64,000 bases of DNA from Flavimobilis sp052324925 (GTDB lineage: Bacteria > Actinomycetota > Actinomycetes > Actinomycetales > Cellulomonadaceae), in NCBI GenBank assembly GCA_052324925.1, contig JBQPRE010000002.1, one strand, 5' to 3'. The notes under the pieces are model-generated. The model did not search any database. It was not told the origin of the DNA and was given only the letters and a program-made list of their open reading frames with translations. A program made the translations under genes and the position numbers. Every line of letters begins with the position of its first letter. Positions within the stretch are counted from its first letter, which is position 1. This document shows positions 25,738 to 33,646 of this stretch, one piece after another.

Positions 25738-26592
25738 GTGGACGTCGTCGTCGGACTGCTCCTGGGCTGCGGGCTTCTGCTCGTCTGGATGGCCTGCTGG
25801 CCGACCACCGGTCCCCGCACACGTTCCCGTGCGGTCGGACGTCTCGCGGACGACCTCGCGGGCGCGGGCCTCTCGGGAGCGACGCCTGCGAGCCTCCTGG
25901 CGGTGTCCGCCGTTCTCGGGACGCTCGTCGCCGTGGGGGTGGGCGCCGCGACGCGCGCGCTTCCCCTCGCGGCCTGCTTCGGACTCATCGCAGCAACCGT
26001 GCCGACCACCGTCATCCGCGCCCGCGCCAGCTCCCGCGCCAAAGAGATGCGCGAGGTCTGGCCCGAGGTCGTCGACCACCTCGTCTCGGGCGTGCGCGCG
26101 GGCCTCTCCCTTCCCGAGGCCCTCGGTCAGCTCGCACACCGGGGCCCGGTTCAGGTGAGGGCGCAGTTCGCGCGGTTCGCAACGGACCACCGTGCCTCGG
26201 GACGCTTCGACGAGAGCCTCGACGACCTCAAGGCGCGGCTCGCTGACCCGGTTGCCGACCGGCTCATCGAGTCGCTACGCATCACCCGTCAGGTGGGTGG
26301 AACCGACCTCGGCCGCCTGCTCCGCACACTGTCGGCATTCCTCCGCGAAGACAACCGGACGCGCGGCGAGCTCGAGGCACGCCAGAGCTGGACCGTCGCG
26401 GGTGCTCGCCTCGCAGTCGTTGCCCCCTGGGTCATGCTGGCCCTCCTCGCGACCCGACCCGGGACGGCAGCCGCCTACGCGACCGCACCGGGTGCGATCG
26501 TCCTCGCCGCAGGCGGCCTCGCGTGCGTCCTGGCCTACCGCGCCATGGTGAGGATCGGCCGCCTGCCGACGGACAAGCGGGTGCTCCGATGA
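25738..26592 (+). CDS. tadB: TadB-type pilus platform protein (type II secretion F domain)
   Basis: Inner-membrane platform protein of the Tad system (284 residues). Membrane helices lie at the N-terminus (VVVGLLLGCGLLLVWMAC, then about 55-85) and near the C-terminus, around a cytoplasmic T2SSF domain with EMREVWPEVVDHLVSGVRAG and GRFDESLDDLKARLADPVAD. The GTG start follows tadA's stop by one base, and its stop overlaps tadC (ATGA). Confidence 0.9.
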   Translation: MDVVVGLLLGCGLLLVWMACWPTTGPRTRSRAVGRLADDLAGAGLSGATPASLLAVSAVLGTLVAVGVGAATRALPLAACFGLIAATVPTTVIRARASSRAKEMREVWPEVVDHLVSGVRAGLSLPEALGQLAHRGPVQVRAQFARFATDHRASGRFDESLDDLKARLADPVADRLIESLRITRQVGGTDLGRLLRTLSAFLREDNRTRGELEARQSWTVAGARLAVVAPWVMLALLATRPGTAAAYATAPGAIVLAAGGLACVLAYRAMVRIGRLPTDKRVLR

Positions 26593-27521
26593 CCCCGCCC
26601 GACGCGATCGGCATCTGGGCCGGGTTCGGTCTCGGGATCGGGCTCGTCCTCGTCGCCGAGTTCTTGCGGGCCCGGCGCGTCACCTTTGACCAGCGACTCG
26701 CCCCGTACGTGCCCCGAGCGCGCCTCGGCTCCGGCGTCCACCTCGACGATCGCGCCCCGCTCGTCGGCCTGCTCGGCGGATTCTTGGGCGGACCGCTGCG
26801 AGGGGCCACCCGCGCTGTCATCCGCGTGCTGGGGGGCAGTGACGAGCTCGCGCGGCGGCTACGACGTGCGGGTGACCCCCGGAGCGTCGAACAGGTGAGG
26901 GCCGCGCAGGTCCTCGGAGCCTGCGCCGGGCTCGTCCTCGGGCTCGCCGTCGCGCTCCCCGCCGGCATCCTCGGAGCGATCCCACCGCTCGTCGCCGTCG
27001 TGCTCGTCGGGCTGCTCGGAATCGGTGGTGCGATCACCCCCGACGTCCGTCTCGGGTCCGCAGTCACTCGCCGCGAGGAGGCCATGCTCCTGGAGTTCCC
27101 CACGATCGCTGAGATCCTCGCGCTCGCGGTCTCCGCCGGCGAGAGCCCTCACGCAGCGTTGCAACGCGTGGCCCGCGTGGCCGAAGGCGAGCTGGTGAGC
27201 GAGCTGCGGCTCGCCCTCGCCGACATCCACGCGGGGTCCAACCTCTCCGACGCGCTCGACCGGCTCGCCGAACGCAGCGGGATCCCGGCGCTCGGACGGT
27301 TCGCCGAGGGGATCGCGGTCGCGGTCGAACGCGGCACCCCCGTGGCCGAGGTGCTGCGCGCCCAGGCACAGGACGTCCGCGAGGACGGCCACCGTCGGCT
27401 CATGGAGATCGGCGGCCGCAAAGAGGTCGCGATGCTCGTCCCCGTCGTCTTTCTCGTCCTGCCCATCACGATCCTCTTCGCCCTCTACCCCACGGCCGTC
27501 GTGCTCGTTCGTGGCCTGTGA
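26589..27521 (+). CDS. tadC: TadC-type pilus platform protein (type II secretion F domain)
   Basis: Second platform protein (310 residues), forming a heteromer with TadB. It has an N-terminal helix, a central pair (about 115-155) and a C-terminal helix, with the F domain EFPTIAEILALAVSAGESPH ... LALADIHAGSNLSDALDRLAERSG and the terminal KEVAMLVPVVFLVLPITILF. The ATG overlaps tadB's stop. A 54-nt gap with its own AAGGAG ribosome site follows before the small prepilin-like gene. Confidence 0.9.
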   Translation: MTPPDAIGIWAGFGLGIGLVLVAEFLRARRVTFDQRLAPYVPRARLGSGVHLDDRAPLVGLLGGFLGGPLRGATRAVIRVLGGSDELARRLRRAGDPRSVEQVRAAQVLGACAGLVLGLAVALPAGILGAIPPLVAVVLVGLLGIGGAITPDVRLGSAVTRREEAMLLEFPTIAEILALAVSAGESPHAALQRVARVAEGELVSELRLALADIHAGSNLSDALDRLAERSGIPALGRFAEGIAVAVERGTPVAEVLRAQAQDVREDGHRRLMEIGGRKEVAMLVPVVFLVLPITILFALYPTAVVLVRGL

Positions 27522-27575
27522 CCCGCCGCCCGACCCCACCGTCTGTCCAGCACCGAGACGCACCAAGGAGTTCCC

Positions 27576-27827
27576 ATGACCCTCACCCGTACGCGCCGCC
27601 CCGCAGCGGGCGTCACTCATCCCGCACCGCTGCGCACACGAGTTGCGGCGAGCGTCCACTCGCGGCTGCTCGCGGCCCGCGCGTGCGGAGCCGACCGCGG
27701 CGACGTCCCGGGGTGGGTGCTTGTCACCGTCATGTCCGCAGCTGTCGTCCTCGCGCTGTGGGCTGCTGCTGAGACGCTGCTGCCACAGGTCTTCGAGGAG
27801 GCCGTGACGAGTGTCCGGCGCGGCTGA
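27576..27827 (+). CDS. Candidate Flp/Tad prepilin-like small protein
   Basis: An 83-residue protein with a long basic N-terminus, then GDVPGWVLVTVMSAAVVLALWAAAETLLPQVFEEAV-type helix. A positively charged leader, a Gly before the hydrophobic helix and a Glu within it resemble class III prepilins, and the position after tadC is where flp genes sit in actinobacteria. An AAGGAG site precedes the ATG. There is no separate TadV-like peptidase gene in the window. The pilin call is inference from layout; it might instead be another pseudopilin. Confidence 0.6.
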   Translation: MTLTRTRRPAAGVTHPAPLRTRVAASVHSRLLAARACGADRGDVPGWVLVTVMSAAVVLALWAAAETLLPQVFEEAVTSVRRG

Positions 27828-28233
27828 CGCACCGGAGCCCCTGTGCCATCCCGTCGAGCGCGGCTCAGACGCGGGGTCGGCCGTCTCGGAGTTCGTCATC
27901 GCCGGAGCCTTCGTCGTCATCCTGTTGCTCGCGGTCCTTCAGCTCGCTCTTGCGCTGCATGTCCGCACCGTCGTCATCGATGCAGCATCCGAGGGCGCCC
28001 GGCTGGGAGCGCGGTCCGGGATGACACTCGGTGACGCGCGTGAGCGTGCGGCCTCAGCCCTGACGACGAACCTGTCGGCGCGGTACGCGCGCGATGTGAG
28101 GGCCACCCTTGTCGAGCGCGACGGTGCGGTGCTCGTCGAGGTGAGCGTGAACGCGCCGCTCCCGGTCGTTGCACTGTTCGGTCCGGCTGGCGCCCTCACG
28201 GTCGACGCCCACGCGCTGCAGGAGCCGTCATGA
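27811..28233 (+). CDS. TadE-family pseudopilin-like protein
   Basis: A 140-residue protein with the TadE-like pattern: short leader, GSAVSEFVIAGAFVVILLLAVLQLALALHVRTVV (Glu at the start of a single N-terminal helix), then an extracytoplasmic domain starting AASEGARLGARSG. TadE proteins are minor pseudopilins processed by the prepilin peptidase. The GTG start overlaps the previous gene by 17 nt, with GAGGAGG upstream; the stop overlaps the next start (ATGA). Confidence 0.85.
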   Translation: MSGAADAPEPLCHPVERGSDAGSAVSEFVIAGAFVVILLLAVLQLALALHVRTVVIDAASEGARLGARSGMTLGDARERAASALTTNLSARYARDVRATLVERDGAVLVEVSVNAPLPVVALFGPAGALTVDAHALQEPS

Positions 28234-28667
28234 CGGACTCGTCCACAGGGTCGGATGCCGGCAGTGCCGCGATCGAGCTTGTCGCCGCGGTCGTCCTGCT
28301 CGTCCTGCCTGTCGTCTACCTCGTGGTGGCGATCGCGCAGGTCCAGGCCGCATCGTTCGCGACCGAGGGTGCCGCGCGTGACGCCGTGCGCGCGTACGTC
28401 ATCGCGGACGACGAGGCGATTGCGGTCGGACGCGCTGAGGCCGTCGTGGCGCTGGCGTTCGGTGACCACGGGATCGATTCGGACGCCGCGCGGGTCCACG
28501 TGACGTGCTCCGCGACGCCGTGCCTCACACCCGGTGAGGCGGTCGACGTTCGCGTGGCGACGCGCGTCGTCCTTCCCGGAACTGACCTCATGGGGCTTCC
28601 CGGCCTCGCCGTGTCGGTCTCGGGGCAGCATCGTGGTGTCATCGAGTCGCTGCGGGAGAAGCCGTGA
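28230..28667 (+). CDS. TadE/TadF-like pseudopilin
   Basis: A 145-residue second pseudopilin: GSAAIELVAAVVLLVLPVVYLVVAIAQVQAASFATEGAARDAVRA, with Glu entering the helix, followed by a soluble domain with a Cys pair (VTCSATPCLTPG) that may form a disulfide outside the membrane, where the VKOR-type oxidation system could act. Both ends overlap neighbouring genes (ATGA and GTGA), so it is translationally coupled within the tad operon. Confidence 0.82.
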   Translation: MTDSSTGSDAGSAAIELVAAVVLLVLPVVYLVVAIAQVQAASFATEGAARDAVRAYVIADDEAIAVGRAEAVVALAFGDHGIDSDAARVHVTCSATPCLTPGEAVDVRVATRVVLPGTDLMGLPGLAVSVSGQHRGVIESLREKP

Positions 28668-29128
28668 CCGCGTGGCGTGCGCGCCTGGCGCGCGACGACG
28701 GGCAAGTCGTCGTCCTCGTCATCGGTGCCGCCGTCCTTGCGATCGCGATCACCGTGACGCTTGCGGCCGTCTCGGGGCTCATGCTCGAGCGCAAGCGTCT
28801 CGTCTCCCTTGCCGACAATGCGGCCGCGTTCGCCGCAGCCGACGTCAACGCCCGTGACGTGTACGACGGTATGACGCCCGACGGTCTCACAGTGCCCGCA
28901 CTGACGACGCGCGGTGCGACCGCGTCAGTCGAGGCGTACGTCGCCGAGACGAGCCTCATGGCCGATGACGTTGAGCTCGTCGGTGTCGTGGCCGACGACA
29001 CGTCCGTCACGGTGACGCTCCGCACCACGGTCCGGCCGTGGCTCGTCGGAGCGTTCGCCGATCTGCTGGGCGGCGAGGGAATCGTTGTCGAGGGGGAGGG
29101 GCGCGCGCGGCAGCGCACCGATCCCTGA
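28664..29128 (+). CDS. TadG-like pilus assembly protein
   Basis: A 154-residue protein with the putative Flp-pilus TadE/G-like N-terminus: DDGQVVVLVIGAAVLAIAITVTLAAVSGLMLERKRLVSLADNAA. The AD(N/G)AA segment after the helix is typical of the family. It lacks the long von Willebrand-type domain of proteobacterial TadG. The GTG start overlaps the previous stop. It is the last tad gene seen here. Confidence 0.82.
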   Translation: MTAWRARLARDDGQVVVLVIGAAVLAIAITVTLAAVSGLMLERKRLVSLADNAAAFAAADVNARDVYDGMTPDGLTVPALTTRGATASVEAYVAETSLMADDVELVGVVADDTSVTVTLRTTVRPWLVGAFADLLGGEGIVVEGEGRARQRTDP

Positions 29129-29176
29129 GGGACCACGCCGGGACCTTCGGTGCGCGGCAGGGGCCTCGCCCGCAGC

Positions 29177-29182
29177 TATCCT
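29177..29182 (+). promoter_or_regulatory. -10 element of the HNH nuclease gene (leaderless)
   Basis: TATCCT lies 6 nt before the ATG at 29189, within the 60-nt gap after the tad operon. Confidence 0.5.
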
Positions 29183-29188
29183 CCGGGC

Positions 29189-30436
29189 ATGGGGCTATGT
29201 GAACAGGGAAAACGCTGGCGTCAGCGTGCCGCGGCGATCGTCGCACTCGCTCTCATCAGTGGGTGCGCGCTCAGCGAGCCGCCCGCCGGCGAGCATGCCG
29301 CTGCGCCGTCCGCGTCGGCAGCGACGACCGGGCCCTCCCCCACGCCTCCCGGCACCGAGTCGCTCGGCGACGCTCCCGACGACGCAATCACGCCGCCTCA
29401 GACAGAAGCGGGCGCGGGCGGTCACGACGCGTTGCCCGCGGGCCCGGCAGACACGGCTCCCGCCGACACGCCTCCCGCTGATACGCCTCCCGTCGGCGCG
29501 ACGCCGTCCAGCAGCACCGAGGTCACGCCCGCCGCAGACGCGACGCCGACCGACGCCGCCGACTCACCGTCTCAGCCGAGCAGTGCCCCGGTCGCACAGA
29601 CGGCGGCCGCCGCGCTCGCGGCGCTCGCGGTCAAGGGCCGCGCCCCGAAGACCGGCTACGACCGGGATGCCTTCAAGTACCGGGCTGTCGACCTCGACCG
29701 CAACGGCTGCGACACCCGCAACGACATCCTGCGCCGCGACCTCAGCCGCGTGACGCTCAAGCCGGGCACGCACGACTGCGTCGTCGAGACAGGCACGCTC
29801 GCCGACCCCTACTCGGGCCTGAGCATCGCGTTCACGCGCGGCACTGCAACGTCGAACGCCGTGCAGATCGACCACGTCGTCGCGCTCTCGGACGCGTGGC
29901 AGAAGGGCGCCCAGCGCTGGGACGCGGACACGCTCGCAGCCTTCGGCAATGACCCCCTCAACCTTCTCGCCGTCGACGGTCCGCTCAACAACCAGAAGGG
30001 TGACGGGGACGCGGCGACGTGGCTCCCGCCCTCGAAGGCATTCCGTTGCCAGTACGTCGCCCGGCAGGTCGCGGTCAAGCACGCGTACGGGCTGTGGGTA
30101 ACGACCGCGGAGAAGGACGCGATCTCGCGCATCCTCGCCGCGTGCCCGGACGAGCCCTTGCCGGTCGCCGAGTCTGCGCTGCGCGTCACCGTCACCGGGG
30201 AGAAGCCTGCACCGGTCGCGAAGCCGACGCAGACGCCTACCCAGAAGCCCACCCAGAAGCCGACGCAGAAGCCGACGAGCAAGCCCACGACTGCGCCCGA
30301 GCCAGAGGTAGCCGACCCGAACTATGGGACGTGCAAGGAGGCCAAGCGGCACGGCGCCGGCCCGTACATCGAAGGCCGCGATCCCGAGTACCACTTCTAC
30401 CGTGACAGGGACAAGGACGGCATCGTCTGCGAGTGA
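29189..30436 (+). CDS. Secreted HNH (DUF1524-type) nuclease lipoprotein with excalibur domain
   Basis: A 415-residue surface nuclease. It has a lipoprotein signal (AIVALALISGC, lipidated Cys about residue 26), a ~110-residue Ala/Pro/Thr-rich spacer, a GmrSD-type HNH domain (VQIDHVVALSDAWQKGAQRW, DPLNLLAV, NNQKGDGDAATWLPP), a Lys-Pro-Thr-Gln repeat linker and a C-terminal excalibur calcium-binding domain (DRDKDGIVCE). Likely degrades external DNA at the cell surface. Starting at ATG 29189 puts the signal peptide at the N-terminus and a -10 hexamer 6 nt upstream. It follows the tad genes on the same strand. Confidence 0.88.
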   Translation: MGLCEQGKRWRQRAAAIVALALISGCALSEPPAGEHAAAPSASAATTGPSPTPPGTESLGDAPDDAITPPQTEAGAGGHDALPAGPADTAPADTPPADTPPVGATPSSSTEVTPAADATPTDAADSPSQPSSAPVAQTAAAALAALAVKGRAPKTGYDRDAFKYRAVDLDRNGCDTRNDILRRDLSRVTLKPGTHDCVVETGTLADPYSGLSIAFTRGTATSNAVQIDHVVALSDAWQKGAQRWDADTLAAFGNDPLNLLAVDGPLNNQKGDGDAATWLPPSKAFRCQYVARQVAVKHAYGLWVTTAEKDAISRILAACPDEPLPVAESALRVTVTGEKPAPVAKPTQTPTQKPTQKPTQKPTSKPTTAPEPEVADPNYGTCKEAKRHGAGPYIEGRDPEYHFYRDRDKDGIVCE

Positions 30437-30452
30437 CGTCCCGGGCCTGCTA

Positions 30453-30481
30453 GGTGGACCCGGCCAGGACGTTGGTAGCAG
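30453..30481 (+). repeat. Solo copy of the 29-nt islet-flanking repeat
   Basis: A 29-nt sequence containing ACCCGGCCAGGACGTTGGTA matches 25 of 29 bases of the left arm of the inverted repeat at 32324-32411, in direct orientation. It lies just after the nuclease gene and before the lower-GC islet. CTAGGTGG at its left edge recurs inverted (CCACCTAG) near 30590. A short GC stem (ACCTCC...GGGAGGT) lies near 30505-30521. The rest of the 232-nt gap is unremarkable. Confidence 0.6.
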
Positions 30482-30668
30482 CTGGGACCATTGAACGAAC
30501 GAGAACCTCCGGGTGGGAGGTGGCTCGTCTCAGGCGGCTTCGCACCCGCTCCTCGCGCAGCGCCTCATTGCGACCACAACACCGCCACCTAGACATTGCG
30601 CACCGCATCGATGATCGACACGGTCGAGCGGTCATAGATCGATAAACGATTCTCACAGGGGGCGCACT

Positions 30669-31352
30669 GTGATGCGGAGCAAGCTCAAGAGTGACGACGA
30701 AGCCGAAGTGACGCGACAGTCCGACAACGGAGCTTGGGAGCGTGCTGGCATTCTGGCGCTCCTGCTCGCACTGCTTGCGATCACGATTCCTAGCCTCTTC
30801 CGATCGCTCTGGACAGCTCTGTACACAGGGTTGGCGGTGGGCGAGGTGCGGGTGTCACTACCGGTACGAGGCTCGGCGCTCGCAGACCCCGAGCCGGTCT
30901 TCAACTCGACCCCACCGATCAGCGCCCTCGAGGGCTCGCTCAGCTCCGCTGACTTCGTCGTCCAGTTCCTCGACCCTCAGGCGCACACCCACCTCACCCT
31001 CGCAAGAGCCATTCCCGCAGCAGTTCTCCTGTGCGGCGTCGTTGCCATCTCGGCTGTCGCGCTCCGGGTCGCACGGAACCGCGACGTCTTTCGACTACTC
31101 TCCATGTCGAGCGCCTACGGCGGGGGAGCGATAATCGTGACTGCGATCGTGTCAGGAGTTCTTGAGAATCGCGCCCTACGAGTCGTGGCAGAAGATCTGC
31201 TCGCAACGGGTGCCGCTCCGATGGTGTTTCCTGATGACGTTGCGCTTGAGATGAGTTGGCCACTCATCGCAGTCGGGGTCGGCCTGCTGATTCTCGCCCT
31301 TGTACTGCGCGCCGCCAGACGACACTCCGACGAGCTGAGCGAGATCGTATAG
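30669..31352 (+). CDS. DUF2975-like four-helix membrane protein
   Basis: A 227-residue protein with four membrane helices (about residues 25-45, 115-138, 146-168 and 197-217) and an extracytoplasmic loop between the first two. The final helix followed by RAARRHSDELSEIV, and a coupled YozG-like HTH gene, fit the DUF2975 (YoaS) family, whose function is unknown. GTG 30669 and ATG 30672 are both possible behind an AGGGGG site. GC is visibly lower than in neighbouring genes, suggesting acquisition. Confidence 0.6.
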   Translation: MMRSKLKSDDEAEVTRQSDNGAWERAGILALLLALLAITIPSLFRSLWTALYTGLAVGEVRVSLPVRGSALADPEPVFNSTPPISALEGSLSSADFVVQFLDPQAHTHLTLARAIPAAVLLCGVVAISAVALRVARNRDVFRLLSMSSAYGGGAIIVTAIVSGVLENRALRVVAEDLLATGAAPMVFPDDVALEMSWPLIAVGVGLLILALVLRAARRHSDELSEIV

Positions 31353-31597
31353 TGGCGACCCCGGTTCCCGGCGACGGGCCGGAGCCCCTCACCATCGATT
31401 GTCACATCGAGGTGCTCCTTCACGACCGTGGATGGACTCTTCAGGACCTCTCTGAGGCGACGGGAATAACGCGGGCTAACCTTTCTGTGCTCAAGAACGG
31501 TCGCGCCCGAGCCATCCGATTCTCTACTCTTCTATCGATCTGTACGGCGCTTGACTGCGAAGTCGGAGAACTGCTTTCGATCGCCGGACGGAGGTGA
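31352..31597 (+). CDS. YozG-like XRE-family transcriptional regulator
   Basis: An 81-residue Cro/C1-type helix-turn-helix protein: LLHDRGWTLQDLSEATGITR then ANLSVLKNGRARAIRFSTLL and a C-terminal CTALDCEVGELLSI. This is the single-domain YozG type that commonly pairs with DUF2975 membrane proteins, and here the GTG start shares one base with the membrane gene's stop. It probably controls its own operon. Lower GC than surroundings. Confidence 0.85.
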   Translation: MATPVPGDGPEPLTIDCHIEVLLHDRGWTLQDLSEATGITRANLSVLKNGRARAIRFSTLLSICTALDCEVGELLSIAGRR

Positions 31598-31728
31598 GGC
31601 GGGGATCCACCGCACCCCCGCTCAATCACCAGGTGGACTGAGGGGCGGGCGACGACTGCCGAGTTCCCGATGGAATACGCATGCACGCAAGACATAGGGC
31701 CACCCGCTTAGCTGCCGGAGGTAACGCG

Positions 31729-32274
31729 ATGAGATATGCCCGAGGTCGTCAAGCCGTGACACGCTCAACCGGCCAGCGCCCCGCGGTCTGCGGGGTGCTG
31801 GCCTGTGTCCCCTTCTTGGTTGTCGCCTGCACACCGGCCACCTCGTCCTCGCTGACCGTGGCCGATGAGGAAGAAGCGACCGTCTGCTCGCCGCAGCAGG
31901 CGGAGACCGGTCGAGCCGTTATCGCGCTGAGCGAGGTCGACACCGTCGGAGGAGACGTCGCGATCAAGAACATCGCTCTCATCAGTCCCGACAATCTCAC
32001 GCTCCTCGGGTTCGACATGGTCGACGCCGATGACCCGGCGGCGCGGGTCGTCACGGACGACTACGACACCTACGCGCCTCCGCCTGCCCCGACACGCGAC
32101 CTCAAGGCGGAGTCCAGGTATGTCGTGAAGGTCGGACTGCAGACCGACCCTGGCGGCGGAACTGCCGAGGCTCTCGCGATCACCTATGTCGACCTCACGG
32201 GCACCGAACACGTCGTGGAGACGCGAATCGCCATGCGCCTAGCGGCTGCAGGGGTGGCGTGCGAAGCCGAGTAG
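31729..32274 (+). CDS. Putative lipoprotein of the low-GC islet
   Basis: I do not recognise the family. The 181-residue product has a lipoprotein signal (VLACVPFLVVAC, lipidated Cys about residue 34) and a ~145-residue extracellular domain rich in beta-forming segments (VAIKNIALISPDNLTLLGFD, AESRYVVKVGLQ, TEHVVETRIAMRL). Two further cysteines (TVCSPQ and the near-terminal VACEAE) could form a disulfide. ATG 31729 is preferred over an upstream ATG because of a GGAGGT site 6 nt away. It shares the islet with the DUF2975/HTH pair, but with a 131-nt gap. Confidence 0.65.
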   Translation: MRYARGRQAVTRSTGQRPAVCGVLACVPFLVVACTPATSSSLTVADEEEATVCSPQQAETGRAVIALSEVDTVGGDVAIKNIALISPDNLTLLGFDMVDADDPAARVVTDDYDTYAPPPAPTRDLKAESRYVVKVGLQTDPGGGTAEALAITYVDLTGTEHVVETRIAMRLAAAGVACEAE

Positions 32275-32323
32275 GCCTCGGTCCTCAAAGCTGGTTCGCC
32301 TCATGCGCACGTAGCGCCTGCCA

Positions 32324-32411
32324 GATGTACCCGGCCCGGACGTTGGTGGCAGAGGACCGAAGGCAAGCCGCCGATCAGCCGACTGCCACCAACCTGATGG
32401 CCGGGTACACC
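32324..32411. repeat. 29-bp imperfect inverted repeat at the islet/HAD-gene boundary
   Basis: Arms at 32324-32352 and 32383-32411 match at 24 of 29 bases (core TACCCGGCC ... TTGGTGGCAG) around a 30-nt loop. The right arm ends directly at the -10 hexamer of the HAD gene. The same sequence occurs once more at 30453-30481 across the islet. A mobile-element end, recombination site or regulator site are all possible. Confidence 0.65.
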
Positions 32412-32417
32412 TAGGCT
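32412..32417 (+). promoter_or_regulatory. -10 element of the HAD gene (leaderless)
   Basis: TAGGCT lies 6 nt before the ATG at 32424 and abuts the inverted repeat. Confidence 0.55.
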
Positions 32418-32423
32418 CGGACC

Positions 32424-33140
32424 ATGACCGAACCCGTCGTTCTTCGTGCCGTGGCCGTCCTGTGCGACATGGACGGCACCCTCGTCGACTCGACCGCCGC
32501 GGTCGTGCGCGCGTGGACGGGCTTCAGCGAGGCCCACGGCCTCGACCCGGCCGAGGTCCTCGCGTACTGCCACGGGCGGCTCACGCACGACACGGTCGAT
32601 GTCTTCCTGCCGCACCTGCCAGCGGCTGAGCGCACGCGGCTCGCGGACGGGCTGCTCGCGGGGGAGTCGGACCGCCACGACGGTGTCGTCGAGATCCCGG
32701 GCGCGGCCGCGTTCATCGCCCGCCTCGTCGAGCTCGGCGTCCCGGTTGCGCTCGTGACGAGCGCACCGCGCGACCTCGCGGTCGCGCGCATGGGCGTGAG
32801 CGGCGTGGCCGTCCCGCTCGTCACAGTGACGTCGGACGACGTCACTGACGGCAAGCCGCACCCCGAGCCGTACCTGCGCGGCGCCGAGCTTCTCGGCGTG
32901 CCGATCGAGCAGTGCCTCGTCCTTGAGGACGCCGACGCCGGAATCACGTCGGCCCTCGTGGCAGGTGCGCGCGTGCTTGTCGTCGGTGCGCACGAGTCGT
33001 CGACGACCGAAGGCCTGCCGCGTGCCCTCGACCTCACCGACGTCACGGTCCGGCGGGACAGCGGCGACGTCGTGCTCGAGATCGGGCACGACGGGTTGGC
33101 AGCGGTCCTCGGGACGCGGGGCCCCGAGGCAGGGTTCTAG
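32424..33140 (+). CDS. HAD-IA family phosphatase (sugar-phosphate type)
   Basis: A 238-residue haloacid dehalogenase-like hydrolase of the beta-phosphoglucomutase/glycerol-phosphatase type. Motifs: nucleophile loop LCDMDGTLVDS, LVTSAPRD (motif II Ser/Thr), DGKPHPEPYL (Lys) and VLEDADAGITSALVAG (acidic motif). A helical cap lies between residues about 20 and 90. Probably cytoplasmic, acting on a small phosphorylated sugar or polyol; the substrate cannot be told. It converges with the McrA-head gene, 16 nt away. Confidence 0.9.
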   Translation: MTEPVVLRAVAVLCDMDGTLVDSTAAVVRAWTGFSEAHGLDPAEVLAYCHGRLTHDTVDVFLPHLPAAERTRLADGLLAGESDRHDGVVEIPGAAAFIARLVELGVPVALVTSAPRDLAVARMGVSGVAVPLVTVTSDDVTDGKPHPEPYLRGAELLGVPIEQCLVLEDADAGITSALVAGARVLVVGAHESSTTEGLPRALDLTDVTVRRDSGDVVLEIGHDGLAAVLGTRGPEAGF

Positions 33141-33156
33141 GCTCGACGGCTGGGGC

Positions 33157-33579
33157 CTACCCGCAGGTGTCGCACACCCCGGTCGCGGGCAACGTCATGA
33201 AGCACGTCGGGCAGATCGGCGCCACGCGCTCAGGGATCACGGGCTTGCGCGGCGCGGCCGCCTTTCGCGGCGTCGCCGCCCGCTTGGCGCGCGGAGCCGC
33301 CGTGGGCTCGGTCACCTCGAAGCCGCGCTTGCGGAGGAAGTCAGCAGCGCCGAACTTCCCCCCGCTGAACTCCTCGGACGTGGCCGCGCGTCCGGTCGCG
33401 TACCGGTGCGCCACGCCGAGGATCGCCTTGGAGTCGTACGTCCGACCCTCGTGGGTGAGCGTGTAGTCCCGTGACGGCATGAACCCGTAGACGCCGAGGA
33501 AGTCCTCGGCCCCACGATCGTCGTATTCGGCGATCGCCTGGAGGATGTGCTGTCGGGTCACAGAAGAGAAGGTCGCCAC
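33157..33579 (-). CDS. Small protein: ScoMcrA-head-like domain plus C-terminal zinc ribbon
   Basis: A 140-residue protein. Residues ~8-90 (ILQAIAEYDDRGAEDFLGVY ... TYDSKAILGVAHRYATG ... FLRKRGFEV) resemble the N-terminal head domain of ScoMcrA-type restriction endonucleases, normally followed by sulfur-binding, SRA and HNH domains. Here there is only a Lys/Ala/Pro linker and a four-cysteine ribbon, CPTC and CDTC, at the end. It may bind nucleic acid without cutting. GTG at 33579 has TAGGCT 6 nt upstream. The domain match is from memory and moderate. Confidence 0.6.
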   Translation of the reverse strand: MATFSSVTRQHILQAIAEYDDRGAEDFLGVYGFMPSRDYTLTHEGRTYDSKAILGVAHRYATGRAATSEEFSGGKFGAADFLRKRGFEVTEPTAAPRAKRAATPRKAAAPRKPVIPERVAPICPTCFMTLPATGVCDTCG

Positions 33580-33585
33580 CCTCCG

Positions 33586-33591
33586 AGCCTA
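33586..33591 (-). promoter_or_regulatory. -10 element of the McrA-head gene (leaderless)
   Basis: TAGGCT lies 6 nt before the GTG. The spacer CGGAGG touches the start codon, too close to act as a Shine-Dalgarno. Confidence 0.5.
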
Positions 33592-33646
33592 GACGCCCGC
33601 GCGGGGCCGACCTCACCGGAACGCGGCGGTACGCACGAGACGCTCG

